A DNA stretch of 64,000 bases from the NCBI GenBank assembly GCA_013290125.1, contig JABCYQ010000001.1:1-64000 (forward strand), given 5' to 3'. This stretch comes from Vulcanimicrobiota bacterium (GTDB lineage Bacteria; Vulcanimicrobiota; Vulcanimicrobiia; Eremiobacterales; Eremiobacteraceae). A program made the position numbers and the translations under genes. Under the pieces are notes generated by a model. That model was not told the origin of the DNA, searched no databases, and saw only the letters and a program-made list of their open reading frames with translations. Positions 33,435 to 42,149 of this stretch are shown here, in pieces; positions within the stretch are counted from its first letter, which is position 1, and every line of letters starts with the position of its first letter.

Positions 33435-33902
33435 TTAGTACTTGTCGATGTCGGACGCCTCGACATCCATCTGCTTCGCCGCTTGAAGCGACGCGACGTT
33501 CGCATCGTACGCGCGGCCGGCCGAGATGAGTGAGATCATGGCGCCTATCTGATCATCGCTCGAAGTGGCGCCGGCACGCTCAGTAGTGCCGGACCACGGG
33601 CGCTGGTTCACGCCCGTCGCCCACTCGTCTGCCTGCACCATCGCCAATCCGTTGTCGTTGGCAAATCCCTCGTCGCCGGCAGATCCGTCGTCGCCAGGTA
33701 GCCCGCCGACGTCATCCGGTCCGCCGATCGCAAGCGCCGTGTCGAGCGCGCCTGAGAAAGATGCCGGCACGAACTCGAAGCTTCGCTGCGACGCGGTCGA
33801 CACGGCCGCGCCCGTCCCCGCGATCTGCCGCGCGACCTCATCCATCGCAACGCGCTGCGCTTCCATGCCGCTCGCGGCGATGTTGAATGCTTCGTCGCTC
33901 AT
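33435..33902 (-). CDS. flgC: Flagellar rod protein FlgC (divergent)
   Basis: 155 residues. The N-terminal rod helix (NIAASGMEAQRVAMDEVARQIAGTG) and the C-terminal helix (ISLISAGRAYDANVASLQAAKQM) are those of FlgC and pair as a coiled coil in the rod. The classical ANNIANxxT motif is degraded to ARQIAGTG, and the middle is Gly/Asp-rich with no similarity. The start overlaps the flgB stop (ATGA). Confidence 0.8.
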   Translation of the reverse strand: MSDEAFNIAASGMEAQRVAMDEVARQIAGTGAAVSTASQRSFEFVPASFSGALDTALAIGGPDDVGGLPGDDGSAGDEGFANDNGLAMVQADEWATGVNQRPWSGTTERAGATSSDDQIGAMISLISAGRAYDANVASLQAAKQMDVEASDIDKY

Positions 33903-34201
33903 CGGCGTGCGTCGTCGGCCGCGTTGCGAAACTCGCGCAGCATGGCACGCTCTTGGTCGGCAAGCGCGCGATAACGGACGGAATTTTGCGCGGAAGCTGC
34001 CATCGCGTTCTCAATCGTCGCCGACGTGCCCGGCCCGAGCGCGCGCGCGACGAATCGACCGAAACCGCTCGCTCCCGGCTGGAGATCAACCGCGACGAAG
34101 TCCGGACGGCGCGCATTTGCCGCGTCCATGGCGAGAACGACCGCGCGATCGCGCCCAAACGCGAGCCCGGCTTCAACTTTTGCAAAGGCCGAATCGGCCA
34201 T
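33899..34201 (-). CDS. flgB: Flagellar rod protein FlgB (short, divergent)
   Basis: 100 residues versus about 130 in typical FlgB. The N-terminal helix VEAGLAFGRDRAVVLAMDAANARRPDFVAVDL aligns by position with the family pattern ending in NxANxxTPxYKAxDxDF, though Asn-Ile-Ala-Asn is lost. The C-terminal helix (ENAMAASAQNSVRYRALADQ) fits. GGAGG 6 bases before the ATG at 34201 supports the start. First gene of the operon flgB-flgC-fliE-fliF-fliH-fliI. Confidence 0.72.
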   Translation of the reverse strand: MADSAFAKVEAGLAFGRDRAVVLAMDAANARRPDFVAVDLQPGASGFGRFVARALGPGTSATIENAMAASAQNSVRYRALADQERAMLREFRNAADDARR

Positions 34202-34245
34202 CCGTGGCCTCCGATCAGTGACGGTTTGTGGTACTCTGACGGTAC

Positions 34246-34337
34246 GCCGGTCTTGCGTCCCCGATGAGGCAAACGCGTGTCCGCAAACGCGTCCCGCCAC
34301 TCTAATGAGCGGTCCTATTAGGCAGCAAGACCCTGGC
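34246..34337 (+). ncRNA. Candidate structured 5' leader of the adenylate cyclase gene
   Basis: GGTCTTGC (34249-34256) pairs perfectly with GCAAGACC (34325-34332), closing an approximately 90-base region. Inside are a 10-base direct repeat GCAAACGCGT at 34269-34278 and 34283-34292, an ACGCGT/ACGCGT hairpin and a CCGC/GCGG hairpin. It lies in the divergent space between flgB and the cyclase, 35 bases before the cyclase ATG. It may be a regulatory RNA or a DNA operator region; it does not match a riboswitch consensus I know. Confidence 0.35.
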
Positions 34338-34371
34338 TTCGATCTGCCGCTATGCCGATGATTATAGTAAT

Positions 34372-36153
34372 ATGGATCACGAGCGGCGCGACAATCCCTG
34401 GGAGCGTATCTCCTCCAGGCTCGACGAGGCATTGGACGGCGCGCGGCACCTCGTGGACGAACCCTCCACAATCGGCTCGAGCAGCGCGGCAAAGCTCCTT
34501 GACCTCGTGGCCGATGCTCGCCGCGAGGTCCGCGCACGCGAACTCGAGGGCAAAGTCGCGGCGACACGGGCCCATCGCCTCGAGCTGGAACTCGATCAGC
34601 AGCGCCGGCGCGCAGACACGCTCGTCCGGATCGGCAAAGCGATCAACGCGGTTCGCGAATTGCCCGCCCTGCTGCAGTTGATCATCGACCTTGCCGTCGA
34701 CGCGGTCGGCGCGGAACGCGGCATCGTCGTCGTACCGGATCCCGCAGGCGGGCGGCGTGAATTCAGTGCCGCCACAAACCTCGACGCGGCGCTCATCGGC
34801 CGGCCGGAGTTCTCCGTCAGCCGCTCGATCGTCGACCGCGTCCTCGTGACAGGCGAGCCGATCGCAACCACCGACGCCCAGAATGATCCAGAGATCGGCG
34901 GAACGCCCAGCATCCGCTCATTGCACATACGTTCGATAGTCTGCGTGCCGATCAAGAGCAAAGACGGAGTGATCGGCGTGCTTTACGTGGACGCGCGCAT
35001 CCGGACCGACGCGCTCGAACGGCACGATCCGGAGCTTCTCGCCACGATCGCAGACCAGGCCGCCGTCGCGATCGACAACGCGCGTCTGTACGAAGATCTG
35101 AGCGCGAGTTTTGGCCGCCTTTCAGCCACGAAATCGCAGAACGACGAGATCCTCGAATCGATAGCCTCCGGCGTCGTCGTGCTCGACAGCCAGGACGTGA
35201 TCGGACAGTTCAACCGCGCGGCCGAGATGACGTTCGGCCTTTCCGCCACGACGATCGTCGGGCGCCACGCGCGCTTGCTGAACACGTGGTTACCGGGATT
35301 CACGTCGCTGCTCGAGCAGTATCGCTCCGGGACAGACGCTCATTTCCAGACGGAAATCGACGGAAACCACTTCATCCGCGGCCCGATTGTGCTCCAGATC
35401 ACATTTTTCAGGATTCGTGACTTAGGCAACGGCGGCACGGGGACCGCCGTCGTACTCAACGACTTGACGGACAGCCGCGCGCTCGAAGCCGAAAACCAGA
35501 TGCAGGCCGAGAAAAGCAAGCGCATAGCCCGTTCGTTCTCGCGCTATCTCGCCCCGCACGTGGTCGGTGATCTTATGAAAGATCCCGATGCCGTCGTGCT
35601 CGGCGGAACGCGCGCGACGGCGACGATGCTCTTCGCCGATATCCGCGGGTTCACGGAATTGTCGGAGCGTCTAATGCCTGAAGAAGTCGTCGAACTTCTC
35701 AACCGCTATCTCGGGCCGGTGGTGAACGTGATCTTCTCGAACAACGGCTTGCTCGACAAATTCTACGGCGACGGCATCATGGCGGTCTTCGGCGCACCCC
35801 GACAAGCTGAAGACGATGCGCGCCGCGCCGTCACAGCAGCGCGCGAGATCCTCGAACAAGTGCACGTTCTCAACTCGCAGCCCGGTGCCCCATGGCCGCT
35901 CTCGGTCAGCGTGGGACTCGCGACGGGTGAAGTGGTGGCGGGGCACATCGGATCCGAGAGACGGCTCGAGTATACTGTCATCGGCGACGCCGTCAATCTC
36001 GCAAGCCGGCTGCAGGCGATCGCCGCGCCGAACCAGATCCTTGCCGATGAGGCGACGTACCGCAAGGTGCGCGGACTCCTCACCTCGACCAGGCGCATGG
36101 CGCGCATCAAAGGAAAAGCGGCTCCGATCTCCGTCTACGAGCTTCATGCGTAA
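34372..36153 (+). CDS. Class III adenylate/guanylate cyclase with GAF and PAS domains
   Basis: 593 residues. A helical N-terminus (1-90) leads to a GAF domain (about 95-245: ICVPIKSKDGVIGVLYVD) and a PAS domain (about 255-370: ILESIASGVVVLDSQDVIGQFNRAAE). The C-terminal cyclase domain (about 410-590) has metal-binding Asp residues in LFADIRGFTELSE and FYGDGIMAVFGAP, and GDAVNLASRLQ. The Lys in LDKFYGDG favours ATP, so the product is probably cAMP. No transmembrane helix: a soluble sensor. The ATG follows an AT-rich stretch (GATTATAGTAAT) with no Shine-Dalgarno. Confidence 0.92.
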   Translation: MDHERRDNPWERISSRLDEALDGARHLVDEPSTIGSSSAAKLLDLVADARREVRARELEGKVAATRAHRLELELDQQRRRADTLVRIGKAINAVRELPALLQLIIDLAVDAVGAERGIVVVPDPAGGRREFSAATNLDAALIGRPEFSVSRSIVDRVLVTGEPIATTDAQNDPEIGGTPSIRSLHIRSIVCVPIKSKDGVIGVLYVDARIRTDALERHDPELLATIADQAAVAIDNARLYEDLSASFGRLSATKSQNDEILESIASGVVVLDSQDVIGQFNRAAEMTFGLSATTIVGRHARLLNTWLPGFTSLLEQYRSGTDAHFQTEIDGNHFIRGPIVLQITFFRIRDLGNGGTGTAVVLNDLTDSRALEAENQMQAEKSKRIARSFSRYLAPHVVGDLMKDPDAVVLGGTRATATMLFADIRGFTELSERLMPEEVVELLNRYLGPVVNVIFSNNGLLDKFYGDGIMAVFGAPRQAEDDARRAVTAAREILEQVHVLNSQPGAPWPLSVSVGLATGEVVAGHIGSERRLEYTVIGDAVNLASRLQAIAAPNQILADEATYRKVRGLLTSTRRMARIKGKAAPISVYELHA

Positions 36154-36170
36154 CAGGCGACACCTAGGAG

Positions 36171-39100
36171 TTGAAGCATCTGAGCGATTCGAACCCGGCT
36201 GCGGCGAACCAGCATAGATTATTAGAAGAAGCGAGCCGTCAGGCTGCGAGCGACGTTGCGTGGTCTGCGATGGCATTGCTCGGGTGCAGCGCCGTCGAGG
36301 TTCATCTGCTCGACGATGCTACGTCCATGTATGTTCCGGCCAGCAGCACGTCGGCGGGCGATGGGCCGCCGGCTTCACACCGCATCGCTTCGGAAGATGT
36401 CTCCCGCTCTCTGCCGTTCGGCACCGTCTTGCTTGCCGTCGAGGACCAGTCGGCGGTAGCCGGTCCGCTCGGCGACGCGCTCGCTCGCCTGGGCGCGGCG
36501 TCTGCATTGATCGTGCGGCTCGACCGAGGCCGCCGCGCACTCGGGCTCGCGATTTGCGTCTATGCAGATCCGCGGTCGTTCGGCGCGGACGATCGGCGCC
36601 AGGTCGCCGGATTCGCGCGCGTCTCTGCGGCAAGTCTCGACTTCGCGCGGCGGACGTCTGACGCACTTGACCGCGCCGATCGACTTGCGACGCTGCTGGA
36701 CAGCGCGGCCGCATTCGCCGGCGAACTCGATCTCGAATCGCTTTTCGCTTCCATACATGTCCAGATCCAGCGGCTCATGGACGCGCCTGCGTTCTATGTC
36801 GCCGTCGCATCGACTGACACGGGCGTGCTGCAGACCGAGTACGCGGTCGACTGCGGTCAGCGGCTGCATCCTGACTCGCCGCGCCAGATCGACAGCATCG
36901 CGGCCGAAGTCTTCGCATCGGGCAAACCGCTTGTGCTCGAGAATTCACAGTTTCCACGGCAGGGCACGCCGACCGAGCATGAGACTATCGAACTGCGAAA
37001 AGAGTCCGCCTTGCTCGTGCCGATGCAGCTGCGCGACCGGGTCATAGGCGTCATGTGCGTACAGTCTCCGCGGCGCAGCGCGTACGCTCCCGAACACGTC
37101 GAACTGCTGATCGAAGTCGCTGAGCATGCATCGACTGCGATCCAAAATGCCGGTATATTCCGTGAAGAGCGCCGACGGACGGAAGAGCTGACCGTCTTGC
37201 ACCGGCTCGCCACTTTGACGTCCTCCGAGGACGATCTCGACCGCGTCATGGCTGCGATCGTCGCCGAGGCGGCCGCCGTGTTCCACGCCGATGCGGCGAG
37301 CATCGCCCTCGAAGACGAGAGCGGAGTCTTCGTCGCGGTCGCCGATCATGGACTTTCGGAAGATTTCCGCCGCCGGCGCATCATCGACGGCGACGCGCTT
37401 CGCCTTCTGTTCGGCGATCCGCCAACGGATCGGTTCTTCAGCGCCGAACGCTTTGACGCGGTTGGCCAGGCGGATCTCCTTGCAACCGAAGGCATCGCAT
37501 CTGTCTCACTCGCGCCGCTTGTCTACCGCAGCCGGCTAGTCGGCTGCCTCGCATTTTACGGACGGCAGCGAAGCGTGAGGCTGAGCGCCGGTGAGTCGCG
37601 CCTTGCGCAACTCTTCGCGGATCAGGCGAGTGCAGCTCTCGAGCGCGCTCGCGCCGCACGCAACCTGCACGAACGCGTTGAAGACGAGGCGTTTCTCGCG
37701 CGAGTCGGCCACACGTTGACGTCGCGGCTCGAGGTGGACAGCGCCGGCGTGCTTTCGATGCTGCGCGACCACTTCGGTTACCGGTACCTTTCGATATTCA
37801 CTTTGGAAGGCGATCCGCCGTCGCTCATATTGGGAGCGTCGCTCGGCTACGCGCTCGATGCCTTGCGTCTGGCGCCTCACGCAGTCGGCGACGGCATCGT
37901 CGGAGCGGTCGCACAGGCAAACGAGGCGAGCTACGTGCCGGACGTCACGGCCGATTCGCGCTACGTCGCGGGTGCGGTCGAAATCCAGTCGATGGTCGCA
38001 TACCCGCTTTCATTCGGCGGACAGGTCCTTGGCGTGATCAGCATAGAGAGCCCGATCGTCGACGGATTCTCGAGCCGCGAGCGCCGCATAATCTCCGCCT
38101 TCGCCGACCGCTGCGCGATCGCGCTTTCGAATGCGCGGCAGTACGCGACCGCGACGGATCGACTGGCCGCGCTCGATCTCGCGCGCGCGGAACTCGAGCG
38201 GCACGCGCAGCATCTCGAGCGCCGGCAGAGCGAGTTGAAGCTCATCAACGCGGTCTCGGCCGCGGTGAGCGGTACGCTCGATCTCGAACGTCTTCTGCAG
38301 ACGGCGGTGCGCAGCATCGCCAAAGGCCTGCGAATGGAGCGCGTCGCCGTCGGCATACTTTCCGACGACCAATCGCATCTAGAGATCGCGGCCGAGTACC
38401 GCAGTGATAACGTTCCCGTGACGGTCGGGGCGAAATTGCCGGTCCGACGTCGCTCGGCGCTAGCCGAAGTGATCTTCGAACGTCGGGTCGTGTCGGCTGA
38501 CGATTTGCAAAACGACCCGATCATGCGCGATTGCCGCGACTGGGTCAACGAGCGTCACCTCATCTCCGGTGCGATCTTGCCGCTGATCGTGGAAAGCCGC
38601 GTGATCGGAACGCTCTCCGTCAACGCGACCACGGCGGCGCGGCTCCTCACCGCCGACGAGCTCGGCGTGCTTGAGACCGCGGCCAATCAGATCGCAGTCG
38701 GGATCCGCAACGCGCGGCTGTACGGGCGTGCGAAGGAGCGAGCCAACGAAGATTCGCTCACCGGGCTCTTCAATCACCGATACCTGCAAGAACGGCTCGA
38801 AAATGAGCTGGCGCGCGCAGAGCGCGGATCGCAGTCGCTCGCCATCGTGCTCTTCGATCTCAACAATTTCAAGAGCTTCAACGATAACTTCGGCCATCAG
38901 GCTGGCGATGAAGTCCTTCGATTCGTCGCGACCGGGCTTACATCGTGTCTACGCACCACGGATATCGCTGGGCGCTACGGCGGCGATGAGTTCCTCGTGA
39001 TTTTGCCGCAGGCCGACGAAGGCGGCGCCCGTCTTCTTCTCAGCCGGCTACACAACAAGATCGAACGCCGCGATGCCGGCTTCCCGCCGATCCCGATCGA

Positions 39101-39233
39101 GATGTCGGCGGGTATCGCGGTCTATCCGCGCGACGGCAACGATGCCGCCGAACTTGTGACGCGCGCCGACAAGGGCATGTACGCCGATAAGAAACGTCAC
39201 GGCGCAACGCCGGCCGGTTTCACGGCTCGCTGA
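36171..39233 (+). CDS. Soluble multi-GAF diguanylate cyclase
   Basis: 1020 residues. About five GAF domains fill residues 15-845 (for example LLVPMQLRDRVIGVMCVQSP, MVAYPLSFGGQVLGVISIE, AILPLIVESRVIGTLSVNA). A GGDEF domain (about 860-1017) carries DSLTGLFNHRYL, the intact active site RYGGDEF at about 935-941 and an inhibitory I-site RTTD five residues before it, so it should make c-di-GMP with product inhibition. The start is uncertain: AGGAG directly abuts the TTG at 36171, too close for normal initiation. It follows the adenylate cyclase by 17 bases and is probably co-transcribed. Confidence 0.92.
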   Translation: MKHLSDSNPAAANQHRLLEEASRQAASDVAWSAMALLGCSAVEVHLLDDATSMYVPASSTSAGDGPPASHRIASEDVSRSLPFGTVLLAVEDQSAVAGPLGDALARLGAASALIVRLDRGRRALGLAICVYADPRSFGADDRRQVAGFARVSAASLDFARRTSDALDRADRLATLLDSAAAFAGELDLESLFASIHVQIQRLMDAPAFYVAVASTDTGVLQTEYAVDCGQRLHPDSPRQIDSIAAEVFASGKPLVLENSQFPRQGTPTEHETIELRKESALLVPMQLRDRVIGVMCVQSPRRSAYAPEHVELLIEVAEHASTAIQNAGIFREERRRTEELTVLHRLATLTSSEDDLDRVMAAIVAEAAAVFHADAASIALEDESGVFVAVADHGLSEDFRRRRIIDGDALRLLFGDPPTDRFFSAERFDAVGQADLLATEGIASVSLAPLVYRSRLVGCLAFYGRQRSVRLSAGESRLAQLFADQASAALERARAARNLHERVEDEAFLARVGHTLTSRLEVDSAGVLSMLRDHFGYRYLSIFTLEGDPPSLILGASLGYALDALRLAPHAVGDGIVGAVAQANEASYVPDVTADSRYVAGAVEIQSMVAYPLSFGGQVLGVISIESPIVDGFSSRERRIISAFADRCAIALSNARQYATATDRLAALDLARAELERHAQHLERRQSELKLINAVSAAVSGTLDLERLLQTAVRSIAKGLRMERVAVGILSDDQSHLEIAAEYRSDNVPVTVGAKLPVRRRSALAEVIFERRVVSADDLQNDPIMRDCRDWVNERHLISGAILPLIVESRVIGTLSVNATTAARLLTADELGVLETAANQIAVGIRNARLYGRAKERANEDSLTGLFNHRYLQERLENELARAERGSQSLAIVLFDLNNFKSFNDNFGHQAGDEVLRFVATGLTSCLRTTDIAGRYGGDEFLVILPQADEGGARLLLSRLHNKIERRDAGFPPIPIEMSAGIAVYPRDGNDAAELVTRADKGMYADKKRHGATPAGFTAR

Positions 39234-39242
39234 CCCAAACAA

Positions 39243-39272
39243 AAGGCCGGCGGATGCCGGCCTTCTTCTTTT
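39243..39272. terminator. Rho-independent terminator between convergent genes
   Basis: Perfect 9-bp stem AAGGCCGGC / GCCGGCCTT with a GGAT loop (39243-39264), followed by CTTCTTTT; A-rich sequence on the other side allows use from both strands. Lies between the ends of the diguanylate cyclase gene and rpsI. Confidence 0.88.
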
Positions 39273-39287
39273 CGGAGTCGCGCGTCT

Positions 39288-39689
39288 CTAGCGCTTGCTG
39301 AACTGGAAGCGTTTGCGAGCGCGCTTGCGCCCGTATTTCTTCGACTCTTTCTCGCGCGGATCGCGGGTCAGCAATCCGGCTTTGCGCAGCACCGGCCGAA
39401 GGCTCTCGTCCATCTGCACGAGCGCGCGAGCGACGCCGTGGCGGATCGCGCCGGCTTGACCGGTCAGCCCGCCGCCGTGTGCGGTCACTTCGACTTTGAA
39501 TCGCTCGAGGCTGTTCGTGGCCTCAAGCGGCTGCCGCACGATCTGCATGAGCGAGTCGCGGCCGAAGTATTCGTTGGCCGGACGTTCGTTGACGTTGATC
39601 TCGCCTTTGCCGAGGGTGACGCGGACGCGCGCGACCGCGCGTTTGCGGCGGCCCGTGCCGCCATGGACATCGCCGACTGTATGTGCCAT
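39288..39689 (-). CDS. rpsI: 30S ribosomal protein S9
   Basis: 133 residues. Full-length S9: [54 protein letters not shown], and the basic C-terminus ending in RKRFQFSKR that reaches the P-site tRNA. The ATG overlaps the rplM stop by one base (TGATG), the usual rplM-rpsI pairing. Confidence 0.98.
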   Translation of the reverse strand: MAHTVGDVHGGTGRRKRAVARVRVTLGKGEINVNERPANEYFGRDSLMQIVRQPLEATNSLERFKVEVTAHGGGLTGQAGAIRHGVARALVQMDESLRPVLRKAGLLTRDPREKESKKYGRKRARKRFQFSKR

Positions 39690-40120
39690 CAGACCGTTTT
39701 CAACTCTTTCGGAGCCTGCGCTGCGTGCTCGTGTTCGGGGCCTGCGAAGACTCGCAGACGCTTGAGCCGCAGAGCGCGCAATTTGTTACCTGGCAGCATG
39801 CCGCGCACTGCACCTTCGATGATGCGCGTAGGGTGCGTCGCGCGGATCTCGCCCGCAGTACGTTCGGTCAGACCGCCTGGGTACTGCGAGTGCTTGTAAT
39901 ACACTTTGTCCGTCCACTTCTTGCCGGTGAGATGGACGTGCTCGGCGTTGACGACGACGACGAAATCGCCGGTGTCGGCGTGCGGTGTGTAATCGGGTTT
40001 ATGTTTGCCCTGCAGGACGACGGCAATCCGAGTGGCCAGGCGTCCGAGGGTCTTGCCTTTGGCATCGACGACGTACCAGGTACGTTCAACGCCGTTTTTC
40101 GCGAGCAAAGGAGTGCGCAT
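39689..40120 (-). CDS. rplM: 50S ribosomal protein L13
   Basis: 143 residues. L13 signatures: [59 protein letters not shown] and [12 protein letters not shown]. The mRNA leader of about 60 bases shows no clear Shine-Dalgarno before the ATG at 40120. A good sigma-70-type promoter lies upstream. Confidence 0.98.
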   Translation of the reverse strand: MRTPLLAKNGVERTWYVVDAKGKTLGRLATRIAVVLQGKHKPDYTPHADTGDFVVVVNAEHVHLTGKKWTDKVYYKHSQYPGGLTERTAGEIRATHPTRIIEGAVRGMLPGNKLRALRLKRLRVFAGPEHEHAAQAPKELKTV

Positions 40121-40187
40121 ATTTGGTGTTAGCGGACCTTGAACATCAGAAGATGGAAGCCGTAGCGAACGCTAGGCGAACCTTGCT

Positions 40188-40217
40188 ATCATACGTGACG
40201 CCTGCTGTTCAAGTCAA
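40188..40217 (-). promoter_or_regulatory. Sigma-70-type promoter of rplM-rpsI
   Basis: Minus strand: -35 TTGACT (40217-40212), an 18-base spacer and -10 TATGAT (40193-40188). Transcription would start about 60 bases before the rplM ATG. Confidence 0.75.
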
Positions 40218-40244
40218 GTTCGCGACTGTCCCACTTCGATGTAG

Positions 40245-40295
40245 GGCGGACCTTTACGGTCCGCCATCTCGTAGTAGGGCAAGCATCGCTTGCCC
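40245..40295. repeat. Two tandem GTAGGGC-type palindromic hairpins
   Basis: GGCGGACC-TTTAC-GGTCCGCC (40245-40265) and GGGCAAGC-ATC-GCTTGCCC (40277-40295), each preceded by GTAG. They form a second small repeat family, distinct from the TGAAGGGGCCGAC family, and sit just after the M50 protease stop and before the rplM promoter, where they may also end transcription. Confidence 0.65.
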
Positions 40296-40318
40296 CTTCG
40301 GCCGGTTCGATGTTTGCT

Positions 40319-41239
40319 CTATTGCGAACCCGCGGCTACCGCGGCCGCATGCCAACCAACGGCAGCGAGCGCCGCGAGTCCGAAGTAGGCCACTGCGATC
40401 ACGACTCGCTCGCGGCTCGGCACCTGATAATACGGATCCGTGGCAGTAGCTGGATGGAATGCCGCCGCGATGCGCTGCCACGAGAGCGCAATCATCACGG
40501 CGATGAACGCGATGCCTGGGCCGGGCCGCAGCAATGCAAACGCCAGCGCGCCGACCAGTCCGACGACCCAAAGCTTCGGCGAAAGCGCGGCCACGACGCG
40601 GCCGCCATCGAGCGGTATCACGGGCAGCAGATTGAACAAGTTGATGAAGTAGCCGGCAGAAGCGAGCGCATACCAGATCTGTCCGCCACCTCGTAAGCCG
40701 ATGATGTGGCATACCGCTGCGCCTGCCGTGCCGAGCAGCGGGCCCGCGATCGCGATCTCCGCTTCGATGCGCGCGTTCGGCGGCATCTCCCGCAGCGCCA
40801 CTAACGCGCCAAAAAACGGGATGAAGATCGGAACGCTCGCTTTGATGCCGCGCACGTATAGTGCGATAACGTGCCCCATCTCGTGCACGAAGATCAGCAG
40901 TACGAAGCCGGTCGCAAACGGCCAGCCGAAGATCGTGGACCAGAGCCAGATGCTCAAGATCAGCGAGCCGCTCGACAGCAGCAGCTTGCCGGCGATCAAT
41001 ATCCATTTAAGATTGAGCAGTAGAAGCAGCGCGCCTTTGAATTTCGCCGCGAGCGCGAGTAGCGTCGCCATGAAGCCGACGGCCCCGGCTCCAGCCGCTC
41101 TGCCGCGCGAAGTATCGTCGCGTGCCGGCTGTGTTCCGTCGCCAATCGGGTGCGGCACAGGTTGCGCGACCGTGACGATCCGATAGCCGGGCGGAAGCAA
41201 TTCGGGCGGCAACCCACCGCTCTGATCAGCTGGACTCAT
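40319..41239 (-). CDS. Site-2 protease-like M50 membrane metallopeptidase
   Basis: 306 residues with about six helices. The zinc motif HEMGH sits in LLIFVHEMGHVIALYVRG, and the third ligand region is NLLPVIPLDGGRV (the NxxPxxxxDG motif of M50). The first 60 residues are polar and Pro-rich. Such proteases cut substrates within the membrane, or act as housekeeping proteins with unknown substrates. Same strand as, and downstream of, greA-lysS-truA, but separated from truA by a palindromic repeat. Confidence 0.9.
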   Translation of the reverse strand: MSPADQSGGLPPELLPPGYRIVTVAQPVPHPIGDGTQPARDDTSRGRAAGAGAVGFMATLLALAAKFKGALLLLLNLKWILIAGKLLLSSGSLILSIWLWSTIFGWPFATGFVLLIFVHEMGHVIALYVRGIKASVPIFIPFFGALVALREMPPNARIEAEIAIAGPLLGTAGAAVCHIIGLRGGGQIWYALASAGYFINLFNLLPVIPLDGGRVVAALSPKLWVVGLVGALAFALLRPGPGIAFIAVMIALSWQRIAAAFHPATATDPYYQVPSRERVVIAVAYFGLAALAAVGWHAAAVAAGSQ

Positions 41240-41288
41240 GACAACGTCCACATTCGGTGACGCGCGCTATCGGTCCCATGTCGATCGT

Positions 41289-41353
41289 TGAAGGGGCCGA
41301 CTTTATGTCGGCCGGCGAACATAACGTGGGCCGACATAAAGTCGGCCCCTTCA
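41289..41353. repeat. Palindromic repeat, full double-hairpin copy between M50 protease and truA
   Basis: 65 bases with arms TGAAGGGGCCGACTTTATG and its complement, spacer containing AACATAACGT. Unlike the other intergenic copies it lies between two genes on the same strand (minus), downstream of truA. Confidence 0.9.
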
Positions 41354-41384
41354 GAATTCCCCTTCAAGATAGTCGCGGGCAACA

Positions 41385-42149
41385 TCACAGCGGCTCTGCG
41401 TAATGGACGCGTTCGAGGTAGAGCGCGTGGGCCGGCGCCGTGAAGCCCGCATCCGATCGCGTCGCCGGCACGAGCAGACGCGCGATATCGCCCGCCTCTC
41501 GTCTGCCGCGTCCGATCTCGACCAACGTCCCAACGATGATGCGCACCATATGATGAAGGAACGAGTCGGCGGTCAGCCAGATATCGATCATGTCGCCGTC
41601 GCGTTCGACGGCGAGCGACGTCATGGTACGCCGCGTGACGACACCGGCCGGCACGCTCGCGCAGAAAGCGGCGAAATCGTGTTCGCCCACGAGCATCGCC
41701 GCACCGGCCTTCATCGCTTCCACGTCGAGCCGCGCCCCGACATGAAAGACTCGGCCGCGCTCGAGCGGTGACGGCGCAAGCCGATTCAAGATCCGATATC
41801 GATACGTACGCGCGAGCGCGCTCCGCCGCGCCGAGAAATCCGCATCGCGTTCGACGGCCCGCAGCACGGCGATGTGCGACTCGCGCAACATCCCGCTCAA
41901 CGCGACCGGCATGCGCCGCAGATCGATCAGCGCGGCCGTCCTGAAAGAGACGACCTGTCCGCGCGCGTGAACGCCGGCATCGGTCCGGCCGGCGACGACC
42001 ACCTGAATGTCCTGGCCGAGCAGCGTGCTCAATGCGAGGTCGAGCGCACCCGCTACGGTCGGCAATCCGGATTGGCGCTGCATGCCGTGCGTAAACGCGC
42101 CGTCGTACTCGACCACGAGGGCAAAGGTGCGTGAGCCGGCCTGCGTCAC
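41385..42149 (-). CDS. truA: tRNA pseudouridine(38-40) synthase TruA
   Basis: 254 residues. Contains the catalytic Asp in AGRTDAGVHARGQV, YRYRILNRLAPSPLERGRVFH and FLHHMVRIIVGTL, all TruA signatures. It modifies uridines 38-40 of the tRNA anticodon arm. The GTG start overlaps the lysS stop as GTGA. The N-terminal motif reads VEYDGAFTHGMQRQ where most TruA have YDGxxFxGWQ: the Trp is a Met here. Confidence 0.95.
   Translation of the reverse strand: MTQAGSRTFALVVEYDGAFTHGMQRQSGLPTVAGALDLALSTLLGQDIQVVVAGRTDAGVHARGQVVSFRTAALIDLRRMPVALSGMLRESHIAVLRAVERDADFSARRSALARTYRYRILNRLAPSPLERGRVFHVGARLDVEAMKAGAAMLVGEHDFAAFCASVPAGVVTRRTMTSLAVERDGDMIDIWLTADSFLHHMVRIIVGTLVEIGRGRREAGDIARLLVPATRSDAGFTAPAHALYLERVHYAEPL

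Noticed and set aside
34246-34337. c-di-GMP (GEMM) riboswitch before the cyclase, suggested by two GCAAAC segments
   Set aside because: The order and spacing of the GGGCAAACC and GACGCAAAGCC signatures and the tetraloop helix are not present.
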